Positions 26,903 through 35,724 are shown, numbered from the stretch's first letter. The stretch: DNA of 37,244 nucleotides from Mycobacterium innocens (GCF_900566055.1 NZ_UPHQ01000062.1:1-37244), one strand, 5' to 3'. Notes: generated from the letters alone by a model not told the origin. Translations and numbers: made by a program.

Positions 26903-28113
26903 GCGCGCAGCAGCGGATGCTGGCTCGGGTGTTCGGGTGTGTTCGGGTGGTGTTCAACGACGCGCTGCGGGTCCGCAACGAGGTTTACCGAGCCGGGGTG
27001 AAGCTGTCCGACACCGAGATTCAGCGACGCGTCATCAGCCAAGCCAAGAAGACCACCGAGCGCAGTTGGCTTGCCGAGGTGCCCAGTGTCGCATTGGTGC
27101 AGTGGGTCAACGACTCACGCCGAGCATGGCGCAACTTCTTCGACTCGAACACCGGCAAGCGCCGTGGCCGCCGCCTGGGCCGGCCGAAGATGAAATCCAA
27201 GAAGGATCACCGGCAGTCGTTTCGGCTCACCCGCAACGGATTCAGTGTCCGACCGACCGGCCAGTTGTTTGTCGCCAAAGTCGGCGAGGTACGGATGCGC
27301 TGGTCGCGCGAGCTACCCAGCGAGCCGTCCTCGGTCACGATCGTCCGCGAGCCGGATGGTCACTACTATGCGAGTTTCGTCGTCGAGGTTGCCGCGACGC
27401 CGCTGCCGATGGTGGATCGGCAAGCAGGCGTGGATGTGGATATCAGCCAGTTGGCGACGGTAGCCACCAGCGACCAGACCCGCACCGATATCGCGAATCC
27501 GAAGCACTTGGGCCGCAAGTTGCGCAAGCTGCGGAGGTTGGAGCGGGAAAAGTCGCGCCAGCAGAAAGGATCGAGCAACAGGGACAAGACGCGGCGCAGG
27601 GTCGCCATCGCGCACGGCAACGTGGTTCGTGCCCGGCGGGACTATCACCACAAGCAGGCTTTGGTGTTGGTTCGCGACAACCAAGTGATCCACGTCGAAG
27701 ACCTCAACATCGTGGGCATGGTCAAAAACCGCCGGCTCACGCGAGCCATCAGCGACGCGGGCTGGGGCCAGTTCGTGCGGATCATCGGCGAAAAAGCCCA
27801 ACGCTACGGGCGCACACTGCATCGGGTGTCTCGCTGGCTAGCGTCCAGCAAGACCTGCTCAACGTGCGGGCATCGTCTCAACGAACTGCCTCTACACATC
27901 CGTACGTGGACGTGTCCGGCTTGCCGCACGGTCCACGACCGCGACCACAACGCCGCCGTGGTCATTCTCGCCGCCGGGCGGGCGGAGAGAATAAACGCCT
28001 CCCACGAAAGTGGGCGAAATCGCGAAAGCGGTTCCGGTGGAGCCCCGGTAAGTCCTTCCACCACTGGGAAGGCACGAGACAATGAAGCAGGAAGCACCCC
28101 AACAGCGGCGTAG
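26866..28113 (+). CDS. tnpB: TnpB, RNA-guided RuvC-like nuclease of IS605 type
   Basis: About 415 residues, the normal TnpB size. The N-terminus RYRIEPTCAQQRMLARVFGC is typical of the family. RuvC-I is in QAGVDVDISQLATVATS (catalytic D in GVD), RuvC-II in VIHVEDLNIVGM (E), and RuvC-III in CRTVHDRDHNAA (D). The zinc finger has CSTCG and CPAC. All catalytic residues are present, but the usual glycine after GVDV is an aspartate. TnpB is guided by an RNA from the element's right end and helps maintain the element by cutting empty sites. Start GTG 26866 or ATG 26872; upstream codons overlap tnpA. Appears intact. Confidence 0.9.
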   Translation: MQMRYRYRIEPTCAQQRMLARVFGCVRVVFNDALRVRNEVYRAGVKLSDTEIQRRVISQAKKTTERSWLAEVPSVALVQWVNDSRRAWRNFFDSNTGKRRGRRLGRPKMKSKKDHRQSFRLTRNGFSVRPTGQLFVAKVGEVRMRWSRELPSEPSSVTIVREPDGHYYASFVVEVAATPLPMVDRQAGVDVDISQLATVATSDQTRTDIANPKHLGRKLRKLRRLEREKSRQQKGSSNRDKTRRRVAIAHGNVVRARRDYHHKQALVLVRDNQVIHVEDLNIVGMVKNRRLTRAISDAGWGQFVRIIGEKAQRYGRTLHRVSRWLASSKTCSTCGHRLNELPLHIRTWTCPACRTVHDRDHNAAVVILAAGRAERINASHESGRNRESGSGGAPVSPSTTGKARDNEAGSTPTAA

Positions 28114-28155
28114 CCGCTCGGGAATCCCCGGCATTCATGCCGGGGAGCACGTCAA
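28001..28155 (+). ncRNA. predicted TnpB guide RNA scaffold (omega/reRNA), guide follows
   Basis: The end of tnpB and the region after it fold into consecutive hairpins: CCCAC-GAAA-GTGGG (28001-28014), CGC-GAAA-GCG (28021-28030), AGCGGC-GTA-GCCGCT (28104-28118) and the right-end hairpin (28126-28145). This is the position and character of the omega RNA in TnpB elements. The guide would start right after TCAA at 28156, reading ATAGGAGAAACCCATG, which is the ribosome-binding site and start of lipN. The 5' end of the RNA is not defined. Confidence 0.6.
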
Positions 28156-28168
28156 ATAGGAGAAACCC

Positions 28169-29287
28169 ATGACCAAGAGTCTGCCCGGCACGCCGGACCT
28201 TCAGCGCGAGGCGACCTGCGTACCGATGCGGTGGACGCGTCGCATCCAGAGCACCGTCACCGGTGCGGGCGTCAAAGTCATCCCGTGGATTCCGGGCCCG
28301 GCCAAGCGGCTTCTCACGCGCGGTCGTTCCGTCGTCATCGACGGCAACACCCTTGATCCCACGCTGCAGCTGATGCTGTCGGGCATGCGGGCCGTCGGCC
28401 TCGACGGCCTGGTGATCGACGACGACCCGAACGCCTCCCGCGCCAACATGCGGGAGGCGACCCTGGGATTCGGCGGTCCGCTGATCCACGTCGAGGTCAA
28501 CGAAATCACGCTGCCCGGACCGGCCGGAGACATCAGGGCACGGCACTATCGCGCGCCCGGCGGAGTCGCCGCACCGCTGCTGGTCTTCTATCACGGCGGC
28601 GGCTGGGTGATCGGCGACCTCGATACCCACGACGCGGTGTGCCGCTTGACGTGCCGCGATGCCGGCATAAACGTGCTGTCGATCGACTACCGGCTGGCTC
28701 CCGAGCATCACGCCCCGGCCGGGATCGACGACGCGTTTGCGGCCTTCACGTGGGCCTACGAGCACGCCGGCGAACTCGGTGCCGTCCCCGGGCGGATTGC
28801 GGTGGGCGGCGACAGCGCGGGCGGCAATCTGGCGGCCGTCGTCTGTCAACTGGCCAAAGACAGCGGAGGCCCGGCTCCGGTGTTGCAGTGGCTGATCTAT
28901 CCGCGCACCGACTTCACCGCGCAGACCCGCTCACTGAGCCTGTTCGCCCGTGGCTTCTTGCTGACCAAACGAGACATCGACTGGTTCCAAGCGAAGTACC
29001 TGCGCGGCTCCGGGATCGACCCCACCGATCCGCGGGTGTCGCCGTTGCGGGCCGAGTCGCTCTCAGGTCTGCCGCCGGCGCTGATCGTGGTCGCCGGATT
29101 CGACCCGCTGCGCGATGAGGGCGAGCAGTACGCGGCGGCGTTGCGGGCCGCCGGGACCGCGGTGGATCTGCGTTGCGAGGGTTCGCTGACGCACGGCTTC
29201 CTCAATCTGTTTCCGCTCGGCGGTGCCAGTGCCACCGCGACGAGCGAGCTGATTTCGGCGTTGCGTGCGCACCTGAGCCGGGTCTGA
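28169..29287 (+). CDS. lipN: lipase/esterase of the hormone-sensitive-lipase family
   Basis: A 372-residue alpha/beta hydrolase (Rv2970c-like). The oxyanion motif HGGGW lies near residue 142. The nucleophile is in GGDSAGGN (about 213). The catalytic aspartate is in VAGFDPLRDEG (about 311) and the histidine in LTHGFLN (about 341). The N-terminal 110 residues form the cap region. The M. tuberculosis enzyme hydrolyses short- and medium-chain esters; no signal peptide is seen. AGGAG (28158-28162) is seven bases before the ATG. The proposed IS605 end lies only three bases before this AGGAG, so any native promoter has been separated from the gene. Confidence 0.93.
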   Translation: MTKSLPGTPDLQREATCVPMRWTRRIQSTVTGAGVKVIPWIPGPAKRLLTRGRSVVIDGNTLDPTLQLMLSGMRAVGLDGLVIDDDPNASRANMREATLGFGGPLIHVEVNEITLPGPAGDIRARHYRAPGGVAAPLLVFYHGGGWVIGDLDTHDAVCRLTCRDAGINVLSIDYRLAPEHHAPAGIDDAFAAFTWAYEHAGELGAVPGRIAVGGDSAGGNLAAVVCQLAKDSGGPAPVLQWLIYPRTDFTAQTRSLSLFARGFLLTKRDIDWFQAKYLRGSGIDPTDPRVSPLRAESLSGLPPALIVVAGFDPLRDEGEQYAAALRAAGTAVDLRCEGSLTHGFLNLFPLGGASATATSELISALRAHLSRV

Positions 29288-29363
29288 GCCGTATCCGGAC
29301 GGCCGCCGGTACTCTAGAGGCGCTAGCAGCGCAGGCTATTCACCAAGTGAGGATCGCGAACCC

Positions 29364-30125
29364 GTGGCCGACAAAAACAAACGCCCTCCGCGGATCGACC
29401 TGAAGTCGCCCGACGGCAAATTCGGCCGGCTGATGCAGATCGGTGGCACCGCGCTGGTCGTGCTCTTTGCCGTTGTCCTGGTGTTCTACATCGTCACCTC
29501 GCACGACAAGAAGGGCGGCGGTGCCACGGCCGGTGCGATCCGGGTGACGTCCAGCAAGCTGGTCGCCCAACCCGGAACCAGCAACCCCAAGGCCGTGGTG
29601 TCGCTCTACGAGGATTTCCTGTGTCCGGCGTGCGGGAACTTCGAGCGCGGATTCGGTCCGACGGTATCCAGGCTCATTGACATCGGCGCTATCGCGGCCG
29701 ATTACACGATGGTGGATATCCTTTCCAGCCCGCGCAACGACAATTATTCGGCGCGCGCGGCGGCCGCGGCGTACTGCGTCGCCGACGAGTCCATCGATGC
29801 GTTCCGCCGGTTCCACACCGCGTTGTTCAGCAAAGACATCCAGCCGTCCGAAGTCGGCAAGACCTTCCCCGACAACGCAAAGCTCATCGAACTCGCCCGC
29901 GAAGCCGGTGTCGTCGGCAAGGTGCCCGACTGCATCAACAGCGGAAAGTACCTCTCCAAGGTCGACGGACTGGCGGCGGCCGCGAACATCCACGCGACAC
30001 CGACCGTCAAGATCAACGGCACCGAATACGAATGGTCGACGCCGGAGGCGCTGGTGGCCAAGATCAAAGAGATCGTCGGCGACATTCCGGGCATGGACAC
30101 GGCGGCAACCGCCCCGGCAGCTTGA
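29364..30125 (+). CDS. DsbA-like membrane-anchored thiol oxidoreductase (Rv2969c-like)
   Basis: A 253-residue thioredoxin-fold protein. The first 22 residues are polar. The membrane helix LMQIGGTALVVLFAVVLVFYIV covers about 23-45. The catalytic domain lies outside, with FLCPACGNF (CPAC active site, about residues 86-89), a second cysteine pair (AAYCVAD and VPDCINS) and the cis-proline loop IHATPTVKING. It oxidises secreted proteins. The next gene encodes a VKOR-type enzyme, its likely oxidant; in M. tuberculosis these two proteins are known to cooperate. The start is GTG 29364. lipN ends 76 bases upstream, so the genes may be separately promoted. Confidence 0.92.
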   Translation: MADKNKRPPRIDLKSPDGKFGRLMQIGGTALVVLFAVVLVFYIVTSHDKKGGGATAGAIRVTSSKLVAQPGTSNPKAVVSLYEDFLCPACGNFERGFGPTVSRLIDIGAIAADYTMVDILSSPRNDNYSARAAAAAYCVADESIDAFRRFHTALFSKDIQPSEVGKTFPDNAKLIELAREAGVVGKVPDCINSGKYLSKVDGLAAAANIHATPTVKINGTEYEWSTPEALVAKIKEIVGDIPGMDTAATAPAA

Positions 30126-30130
30126 CCACG

Positions 30131-30757
30131 ATGGTCTCAGCCGAACCCGCCGATCTGACTCCGGACCCAGCGGGCGGAGTGCGGGTACCCGCACTCAGTG
30201 CGTGGTGGGTGTTGATCGCCGGCGCGTTCGGCCTGCTCGCCTCGATGACGCTGACAGTGGAGAAGGTCAGGGTTCTGCTCGACCGGGATTACGTGCCGTC
30301 GTGCAACCTCAACCCCATCATGTCGTGCGGCTCGGTGATGGGCACCCCGCAAGCAACACTGTTGGGCCTGCCCAACCCGGTGGTCGGCATTGTGGGGTTC
30401 ACCGTGGTGGTGGTCACCGGTGTGCTGGCGGTGACGAAAGTGCTTCTGCCGCGCTGGTATTGGACCGGGCTGACGGTGGGTGTCCTGGTCGGCACGGGTT
30501 TCGTGCACTGGCTGATCTTCCAGAGCCTGTACCGCATCGGGGCGTTGTGCCCGTACTGCATGGTGGTATGGGTGGTCACCATCACCCTGCTGGTGGTGGT
30601 GGCGTCGATCGCGTTTCGTCCGGTGCTCGAACAGCGCGACAGCGCCGTCGTGCGGGTGCTCTTCCAATGGCGATGGTCGATCGCTACGCTGTGGTTCACC
30701 GCGGTGTTCCTGCAGATCATGGTCCGTTTCTGGAACTATTGGTCGACACTGATCTGA
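30131..30757 (+). CDS. vitamin K epoxide reductase (VKOR) homologue (Rv2968c-like)
   Basis: A 208-residue polytopic membrane protein that passes electrons from DsbA-type proteins to menaquinone. The outer-loop cysteines are in SCNLNPIMSCGSVM (about residues 57-70), and the active-site CPYC is in YRIGALCPYCMVVW. Hydrophobic helices include VLIAGAFGLLASMTL, VVGIVGFTVVVVTGVLAV, LTVGVLVGTGFVHWLIF and MVVWVVTITLLVVVASIAF, then ATLWFTAVFLQIMVRFW. The ATG at 30131, five bases after the dsbA-like stop, is chosen; a TTG overlapping that stop is possible. Forms an operon with the dsbA-like gene and probably pca. Confidence 0.93.
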   Translation: MVSAEPADLTPDPAGGVRVPALSAWWVLIAGAFGLLASMTLTVEKVRVLLDRDYVPSCNLNPIMSCGSVMGTPQATLLGLPNPVVGIVGFTVVVVTGVLAVTKVLLPRWYWTGLTVGVLVGTGFVHWLIFQSLYRIGALCPYCMVVWVVTITLLVVVASIAFRPVLEQRDSAVVRVLFQWRWSIATLWFTAVFLQIMVRFWNYWSTLI

Positions 30758-30769
30758 GAAGGGTCGAGC

Positions 30770-33700
30770 GTGATCGCCAAAGCGCTGGTGGCCAATCGCG
30801 GGGAGATTGCGATCCGGGCATTTCGCGCGGCCTACGAGCTCGGTATCGGCACGGTGGCCGTCTACGCCTACGAGGACCGCAATTCGCTGCATCGGTCCAA
30901 GGCCGACGAGTCCTACCAGATCGGCGAAATCGGGCATCCGGTACGTGCCTACCTGTCGGTCGACCAGATCGTCGAAACCGCCCGCCGCGCCGGCGCTGAC
31001 GCGATCTACCCCGGTTACGGGTTCTTGTCGGAGAACCCCGAGTTGGCCGGGGCATGTGCGGCCGCGGGCATCACCTTCGTCGGCCCCGGCGCCGAAGTGC
31101 TTGAGCTGACTGGAAATAAGTCCCGGGCCGTCGCCGCGGCACGGGAAGCGGGACTGCCGGTGCTGACGTCTTCGGCGCCGTCGGCCTCGGTCGACGAGCT
31201 GGTGTCGGCCGCCGCGGGCATGCGGTTTCCGTTGTTCGTCAAGGCGGTTGCCGGCGGTGGCGGCCGCGGTATGCGCCGGGTCGGCGATAGCGCCGCGCTG
31301 CCAGAAGCCATCGAAGTCGCCAGTCGCGAGGCCGAATCGGCGTTCGGGGACCCGACGGTCTATCTCGAACAGGCGGTGTTGCGGCCGCGCCACATCGAAG
31401 TGCAGATCCTGGCGGATACCCGCGGCAACGTGATCCACCTTTACGAACGGGACTGCAGTGTGCAACGTCGCCATCAGAAGGTCATCGAACTGGCGCCCGC
31501 CCCGAACCTGCCCGCCGAGTTGCGGACGAAGATCTGCGCAGACGCCGTCGCGTTCGCCCGCCACATCGGCTACAGCGGCGCCGGAACGGTCGAGTTTTTG
31601 CTGGACCAAAGCGGGGATTACGTCTTCATCGAGATGAATCCGCGGATTCAGGTGGAACACACCGTCACCGAGGAGATCACCGACGTGGACCTGGTCTCCA
31701 GCCAACTGCGCATCGCCGCGGGGGAGACGCTCGACGACCTGGGTCTTGAGCAGCGGGCCATCCGGCCGCACGGCGCGGCGCTGCAGTGCCGGATCACCAC
31801 CGAGGATCCGGCCAACGGATTCCGGCCCGACACCGGCCGGATCAGCGCGCTGCGCACTCCCGGCGGCGCCGGTATTCGGCTGGACGGCAGCACCAATCTC
31901 GGCGCCGAGATCAGCGCCCACTTCGATTCCATGCTGGTCAAGCTCACCTGCCGCGGCCGTGACTTCCCGACCGCGGTGAACCGGGCGCGCCGGGCCATGG
32001 CGGAGTTCCGGATTCGCGGGGTGTCGACGAACATCCCCTTCCTGCAAGCGGTTCTGGATGATTCCGATTTCCAGGCCGGCCTCATCACAACGTCGTTCAT
32101 CGACGAGCGGCCACAGCTGCTGACCGCGCGATCGTCGGCCGACCGGGGCACCAAGATCCTCAATTACCTGGCCGATGTCACCGTCAACAAACCGCACGGC
32201 ACCAGGCCGTCGAAGGTGTACCCGCAGGACAAGCTACCCGACGTCGACCTGAACACCCCGCCGCCGGCTGGCTCCAAGCAACGGCTGGCCGAATTGGGGC
32301 CGGAGGGTTTCGCGCGCTGGCTGCGGGAATCGGCGGCAGTGCGGGTGACTGACACGACATTTCGTGACGCGCATCAGTCGCTGCTGGCCACCCGGGTGCG
32401 CACCAGCGGGCTGATGATGGTGGCGCCGTATCTGGCCCGCAGCATGCCGCAGCTGCTGTCGGTGGAGTGCTGGGGCGGTGCGACTTACGATGTGGCACTT
32501 CGCTTTCTGAAAGAAGACCCGTGGGAGCGGCTGGCCGCGCTGCGCCAGGCGATCCCGAACATCTGCCTGCAGATGCTGCTGCGTGGCCGCAATACCGTGG
32601 GCTACACCCCCTATCCGGAGGTGGTGACGTCGGCGTTCATCGACGAGGCCACTGCCACGGGCATCGACATCTTCCGGATCTTCGACGCGCTCAACAACCT
32701 CGAGTCGATGCGCCCGGCGATCGACGCCGTGCGCGAAACCGGTTCTGCGGTAGCCGAAGTCGCGATGTGCTACACCGGCGACCTGGCTGACCCCGGTGAG
32801 CGGCTGTACACACTCGACTACTACCTGAGGCTGGCCGAGTCCATCGTGGAGGCTGGCGCCCAGGTGCTGGCCATCAAGGACATGGCGGGGCTGTTGCGGG
32901 CCCCGGCTGCCCGAAAGCTGGTCACGGCCTTGCGAAGTCGCTTCGACCTGCCGGTGCACGTGCATACCCACGATACTCCGGGCGGTCAGCTGGCCAGCTA
33001 TGTCGCCGCCTGGCACGCGGGGGCCGACGCCGTCGACGGGGCCGCTGCGCCGCTGGCGGGCACCACCAGCCAGCCCGCGCTGAGTTCGATCGTGGCCGCC
33101 GCCGCACACACCGACTACGACACCGGTTTGTCGCTTGCCGCGGTCTGCGCTCTGGAGCCCTTTTGGGAAGCGCTGCGAAAAGTGTATGCGCCCTTTGAAT
33201 CCGGCCTTCCCGGGCCGACGGGGCGGGTCTACCATCACGAGATTCCGGGCGGTCAGCTATCGAATCTGCGCCAGCAGGCGATCGCCCTGGGTCTGGGGGA
33301 CCGGTTCGAGGAGGTCGAGGAGGCATACGCCGGCGCCGACCGAATACTGGGCCGGCTGATCAAGGTCACCCCGTCGTCGAAGGTCGTCGGTGATCTGGCG
33401 CTCGCCCTGGTCGGTGCCGGGGTAAGTGCCGACGAATTCGCCTCCGACCCGGCACGATTCGATATCCCGGATTCGGTGTTGGGATTCCTGCGGGGTGAGT
33501 TGGGCGATCCGCCCGGCGGGTGGCCCGAGCCGTTGCGCAGCACGGCGCTGGCCGGCCGGGCGCCGGCCAAACCCGCCGGACAACTGACGGGCGACGACGA
33601 GGAGGCTCTGGCGGTGCCGGGACCCAAACGGCAGGCCGTGTTGAATCGGTTGCTCTTTCCTGGTCCCGCAAAGGAATTCGAGGAACACCGGGAGACGTAC

Positions 33701-34153
33701 GGGGACACCTCGCAGTTGTCGGCCAACCAGTTCTTCTACGGGTTGCGGCAGGGCGAAGAGCACCGGGTGAAGCTGGAACGCGGTGTGGAACTGTTGATCG
33801 GTCTGGAGGCGATCTCCGAGCCCGACGAACGCGGTATGCGAACGGTGATGTGCATTATCAACGGCCAATTGCGGCCGGTGCTGGTGCGCGACCGCAGCAT
33901 TGCCAGCGTGGTCCCGGCCGCCGAGAAGGCCGACCGCGGAAATCCGGCCCACATCGCCGCGCCGTTCGCCGGGGTTGTCACCGTCGCCGTGTCCGCCGGC
34001 GACCAGGTCACGGCCGGCCAGACCGTCGCCACCATCGAGGCGATGAAGATGGAGGCCCCGATCACCGCCCCCAACGACGGCACCGTGGCGCGGGTGGCGG
34101 TCTCGGATACCGCTCAGGTCGAGGGCGGAGACCTGCTGGCGGTGGTGAGCTGA
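30770..34153 (+). CDS. pca: pyruvate carboxylase
   Basis: A 1127-residue biotin enzyme that makes oxaloacetate from pyruvate and bicarbonate. The biotin carboxylase domain (about 1-450) has [25 protein letters not shown] (ATP-grasp glycine loop) and [15 protein letters not shown]. The carboxyltransferase domain (from about 520) has [15 protein letters not shown] and [10 protein letters not shown] with the carbamylated lysine, and VHTHDTPGG. The C-terminal biotin carrier domain ends with [13 protein letters not shown] (biotin lysine about residue 1092). All domains are complete. The start is GTG 30770 with GAAGGG upstream, 12 bases after the VKOR gene. The TGA overlaps the proposed rsmD start. 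Confidence 0.97.
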   Translation: MIAKALVANRGEIAIRAFRAAYELGIGTVAVYAYEDRNSLHRSKADESYQIGEIGHPVRAYLSVDQIVETARRAGADAIYPGYGFLSENPELAGACAAAGITFVGPGAEVLELTGNKSRAVAAAREAGLPVLTSSAPSASVDELVSAAAGMRFPLFVKAVAGGGGRGMRRVGDSAALPEAIEVASREAESAFGDPTVYLEQAVLRPRHIEVQILADTRGNVIHLYERDCSVQRRHQKVIELAPAPNLPAELRTKICADAVAFARHIGYSGAGTVEFLLDQSGDYVFIEMNPRIQVEHTVTEEITDVDLVSSQLRIAAGETLDDLGLEQRAIRPHGAALQCRITTEDPANGFRPDTGRISALRTPGGAGIRLDGSTNLGAEISAHFDSMLVKLTCRGRDFPTAVNRARRAMAEFRIRGVSTNIPFLQAVLDDSDFQAGLITTSFIDERPQLLTARSSADRGTKILNYLADVTVNKPHGTRPSKVYPQDKLPDVDLNTPPPAGSKQRLAELGPEGFARWLRESAAVRVTDTTFRDAHQSLLATRVRTSGLMMVAPYLARSMPQLLSVECWGGATYDVALRFLKEDPWERLAALRQAIPNICLQMLLRGRNTVGYTPYPEVVTSAFIDEATATGIDIFRIFDALNNLESMRPAIDAVRETGSAVAEVAMCYTGDLADPGERLYTLDYYLRLAESIVEAGAQVLAIKDMAGLLRAPAARKLVTALRSRFDLPVHVHTHDTPGGQLASYVAAWHAGADAVDGAAAPLAGTTSQPALSSIVAAAAHTDYDTGLSLAAVCALEPFWEALRKVYAPFESGLPGPTGRVYHHEIPGGQLSNLRQQAIALGLGDRFEEVEEAYAGADRILGRLIKVTPSSKVVGDLALALVGAGVSADEFASDPARFDIPDSVLGFLRGELGDPPGGWPEPLRSTALAGRAPAKPAGQLTGDDEEALAVPGPKRQAVLNRLLFPGPAKEFEEHRETYGDTSQLSANQFFYGLRQGEEHRVKLERGVELLIGLEAISEPDERGMRTVMCIINGQLRPVLVRDRSIASVVPAAEKADRGNPAHIAAPFAGVVTVAVSAGDQVTAGQTVATIEAMKMEAPITAPNDGTVARVAVSDTAQVEGGDLLAVVS

Positions 34154-34704
34154 CCCGGATCATCGCCGGAGTCGCCGGGGGACGGCGCCTCTGGGTACCA
34201 CCGCGGGGGACCAGGCCGACCACTGATCGGGTGCGCGAATCGCTGTTCAACATTGTGAGCGCACGTCGGGAGCTGACCGGCCTGGCCGTGCTGGACCTTT
34301 ATGCCGGTTCGGGCGCACTCGGGCTGGAGGCACTGTCGCGCGGGGCCGCGTCGGCGCTGTTCGTAGAGGCCGACCAGCGCACCGCGGCCGTCATCGCGCG
34401 CAACATCAAGGCCCTGGGTCTGACCGGTGCGACGGTGCGCCGCGGCACGGTGGCCACCGTTTTGGCAGCGGGCACGTCGGCTCCGATGGAACTGGTGCTG
34501 GCCGACCCGCCCTATGACGTGGGCACCGCGGATATCGATGCGGTGCTGGCCCTGTTGGGCGCCCACGGCTGGGTTCGGCAAGGCACCATCGCCGTGGTGG
34601 AGCGACCGGTCACGAGTGCGCCGTTGACCTGGCCGCAGGGCTGGACCGAGTGGCCCGAGCGGGTCTACGGCGACACCCGGCTGGAGTTGGCCGAGCGGCG
34701 CTGA
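34150..34704 (+). CDS. rsmD: 16S rRNA (guanine-966-N2)-methyltransferase
   Basis: A 184-residue SAM-dependent methyltransferase. The family N-terminus [13 protein letters not shown] and [15 protein letters not shown] are followed by [19 protein letters not shown] (SAM site) and VLADPPYDV (catalytic DPPY). It ends with [14 protein letters not shown]. It methylates G966 of 16S rRNA. In this frame there is no ATG, GTG or TTG near the conserved N-terminus. The codon before TRIIAGV is CTG (34150-34152), overlapping the pca TGA, so translation must start at CTG, be coupled to pca, or use an unrecognised codon. coaD follows. Confidence 0.9.
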   Translation: MTRIIAGVAGGRRLWVPPRGTRPTTDRVRESLFNIVSARRELTGLAVLDLYAGSGALGLEALSRGAASALFVEADQRTAAVIARNIKALGLTGATVRRGTVATVLAAGTSAPMELVLADPPYDVGTADIDAVLALLGAHGWVRQGTIAVVERPVTSAPLTWPQGWTEWPERVYGDTRLELAERR

Positions 34705-34714
34705 ACTGGCCTGC

Positions 34715-34731
34715 TAGCGTCTCGTGTCATG
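34715..34731 (+). promoter_or_regulatory. candidate leaderless promoter at the old coaD start
   Basis: TAGCGT (34715-34720) lies eight bases before ATG 34729. That ATG is a duplicate of the coaD start, so this was probably the original leaderless coaD promoter; it now drives the leader ORF. Confidence 0.45.
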
Positions 34732-34805
34732 AGCGGCGCTCTCCCCCGCAAGCGGGTGGTACCTCCAGCGCATCACTTCGTTCTGTATCGTCGCCGGCGC
34801 GGGTC
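34729..34805. repeat. 77-bp MIRU-like insertion at the coaD start
   Basis: GTCATGAGCGGCGC occurs at 34726-34739 and 34803-34816, exactly 77 bases apart. Between the copies lies a sequence with a CCCGC-AA-GCGGG hairpin (about 34745-34756). Classical mycobacterial interspersed repetitive units are of this size, sit in operons at ATGA sites and carry a small ORF that overlaps the next gene. I match it by those properties, not by alignment. Confidence 0.6.
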
Positions 34806-34809
34806 ATGA
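34729..34809 (+). CDS. 26-codon leader ORF coupled to coaD
   Basis: ATG 34729 opens [20 protein letters not shown] and six further, mostly basic residues, stopping at TGA 34807-34809. This TGA overlaps the coaD ATG (ATGA). It starts with the same MSGA as CoaD because the start was duplicated. It is basic and has no fold of its own. Its likely role, if translated, is to carry ribosomes to the coaD start. Confidence 0.5.
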   Translation: MSGALPRKRVVPPAHHFVLYRRRRGS

Positions 34810-35282
34810 GCGGCGCGGTATGCCCGGGGTCATTCGACCCGCTCACGTTGGGCCACATCGACGTTTTCGAACGTGCCGCGGCCCAGTTCGACGAGGTGGT
34901 GGTCGCGATCCTGACCAACCCCACCAAAAAGGGCATGTTCGACCTGGACGAGCGGATCGCGATGATCAACGAGTCGACGACGCACCTGCCCAACTTGCGG
35001 GTGGAGGCCGGACAAGGCCTGGTGGTCGACTTCGTCAAATCCCGGGGGATGAACGCCATCGTGAAGGGTCTGCGCACCGGGACCGACTTCGAATACGAGT
35101 TGCAGATGGCGCAGATGAACAAGCACATCGCCGGTGTCGACACTTTTTTCGTCGCGACCGCGCCGCGGTATTCGTTCGTGTCGTCGTCACTGGCCAAAGA
35201 GGTGGCGATGCTCGGTGGCGATGTGTCGGAGTTGCTGCCCGAGCCGGTGAACCGGCGACTGCGCGAAAAGCTCTCCGGCTGA
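34806..35282 (+). CDS. coaD: phosphopantetheine adenylyltransferase
   Basis: A 158-residue enzyme of coenzyme A synthesis (KdtB in older naming). [18 protein letters not shown] holds the adenylyl-transfer T/HxGH motif. [20 protein letters not shown] is the phosphopantetheine-binding region, and [20 protein letters not shown] the ISSTxxR/SS-type nucleotide loop. ATG 34806 begins the conserved [12 protein letters not shown]. There is no good ribosome-binding site upstream. The overlapping leader ORF may supply ribosomes. The gene lies downstream of rsmD, as in other actinobacteria. Followed by a hairpin. Confidence 0.96.
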   Translation: MSGAVCPGSFDPLTLGHIDVFERAAAQFDEVVVAILTNPTKKGMFDLDERIAMINESTTHLPNLRVEAGQGLVVDFVKSRGMNAIVKGLRTGTDFEYELQMAQMNKHIAGVDTFFVATAPRYSFVSSSLAKEVAMLGGDVSELLPEPVNRRLREKLSG

Positions 35283-35290
35283 AGCCAAAT

Positions 35291-35320
35291 GGGCCCGGCC
35301 CGGGGGAGCGGACCGGGCCC
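35291..35320. terminator. hairpin terminator after coaD
   Basis: GGGCCCGG (35291-35298) pairs with CCGGGCCC (35313-35320) across a 14-base loop. It lies eight bases after the coaD stop and about 24 bases before the end of the convergent small gene, so it can serve both. Confidence 0.7.
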
Positions 35321-35343
35321 GTCGGCGTGTGGGCTGCCGATGA

Positions 35344-35526
35344 CTAGCTTGGGTCAAAGCATTCGTAGAACGTCTGCGTTGCGTAGTCGTAACAGGTGTA
35401 GGTGCCGTATGCCTGGTGGCTGGGCGCCGGGTCGGCGGCGCCGACACTGGCTCCCAGGGCGGCCAGGCCGATGGCCGAGGCCAGCAGGGACATGCCGGCA
35501 AGGGCGCGGAGACGGGTGGTCGACAT
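35344..35526 (-). CDS. small exported protein with a cysteine pair
   Basis: A 60-residue protein. The first 31 residues are a signal peptide: basic MSTTRLRALAG, hydrophobic MSLLASAIGLAALGASVGA, and a cleavage site probably after VGAA. The mature part, about 28 residues, is rich in Tyr and Thr and has two cysteines (YTCYDYATQTFYECFD) that could form a disulphide. AGAGAGG lies six bases before the ATG, a strong ribosome-binding site. It is shorter than any family I recognise, and I do not know its function. It lies between terminator-flanked coaD and purU, on the purU strand. Confidence 0.72.
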   Translation of the reverse strand: MSTTRLRALAGMSLLASAIGLAALGASVGAADPAPSHQAYGTYTCYDYATQTFYECFDPS

Positions 35527-35724
35527 TGATACCTCTCTTTGCGTTGATGTCTTTGCTTGGATGCGATTTCGGGTAGCGGCCGTGGCCGTTGCAGAAAGAC
35601 TGACGGCGGCCGCTTGGCGAAACCTTGGCAGATCCTTGACACGCGTGGCCGCACACCGATGGCGGCCGGGTCCGCGGTAGGCCCGGCCGGTGTGCGTACG
35701 GTTACCGCACGGACCAGCGGGCGG

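Larger units (their letters stand above)
26352..28155. mobile_element. IS200/IS605-family element with divergent tnpA and tnpB
   Basis: About 1.8 kb. tnpA reads left and tnpB right, as in IS605. A left hairpin (26373-26392; arms CCCCGGACC/GGTCCGGGG) and a right hairpin (28126-28145; arms CCCCGGCA/TGCCGGGG, loop TTCA) mark the ends. The right end is placed at TCAA (28152-28155), the usual form for the family. The left end is placed after TTGAC (26347-26351), a pentamer resembling known IS605-family targets; this boundary is less certain. There are no terminal inverted repeats, as expected. It lies between the AKR pseudogene and lipN. Confidence 0.82.

Noticed and set aside
26859..28085. Long second frame inside tnpB
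   Set aside because: Shadow of TnpB; the TnpB frame carries all RuvC and zinc motifs.
26859..28113. tnpB as a Cas12-type defence gene
   Set aside because: Size, paired tnpA and end hairpins mark it as an IS605-type TnpB; there is no array or adaptation gene.
30137..32197. 686-codon open frame on the minus strand across VKOR and pca
   Set aside because: Antisense to two well-identified genes, composition follows the third-position GC of the real genes, no family features.
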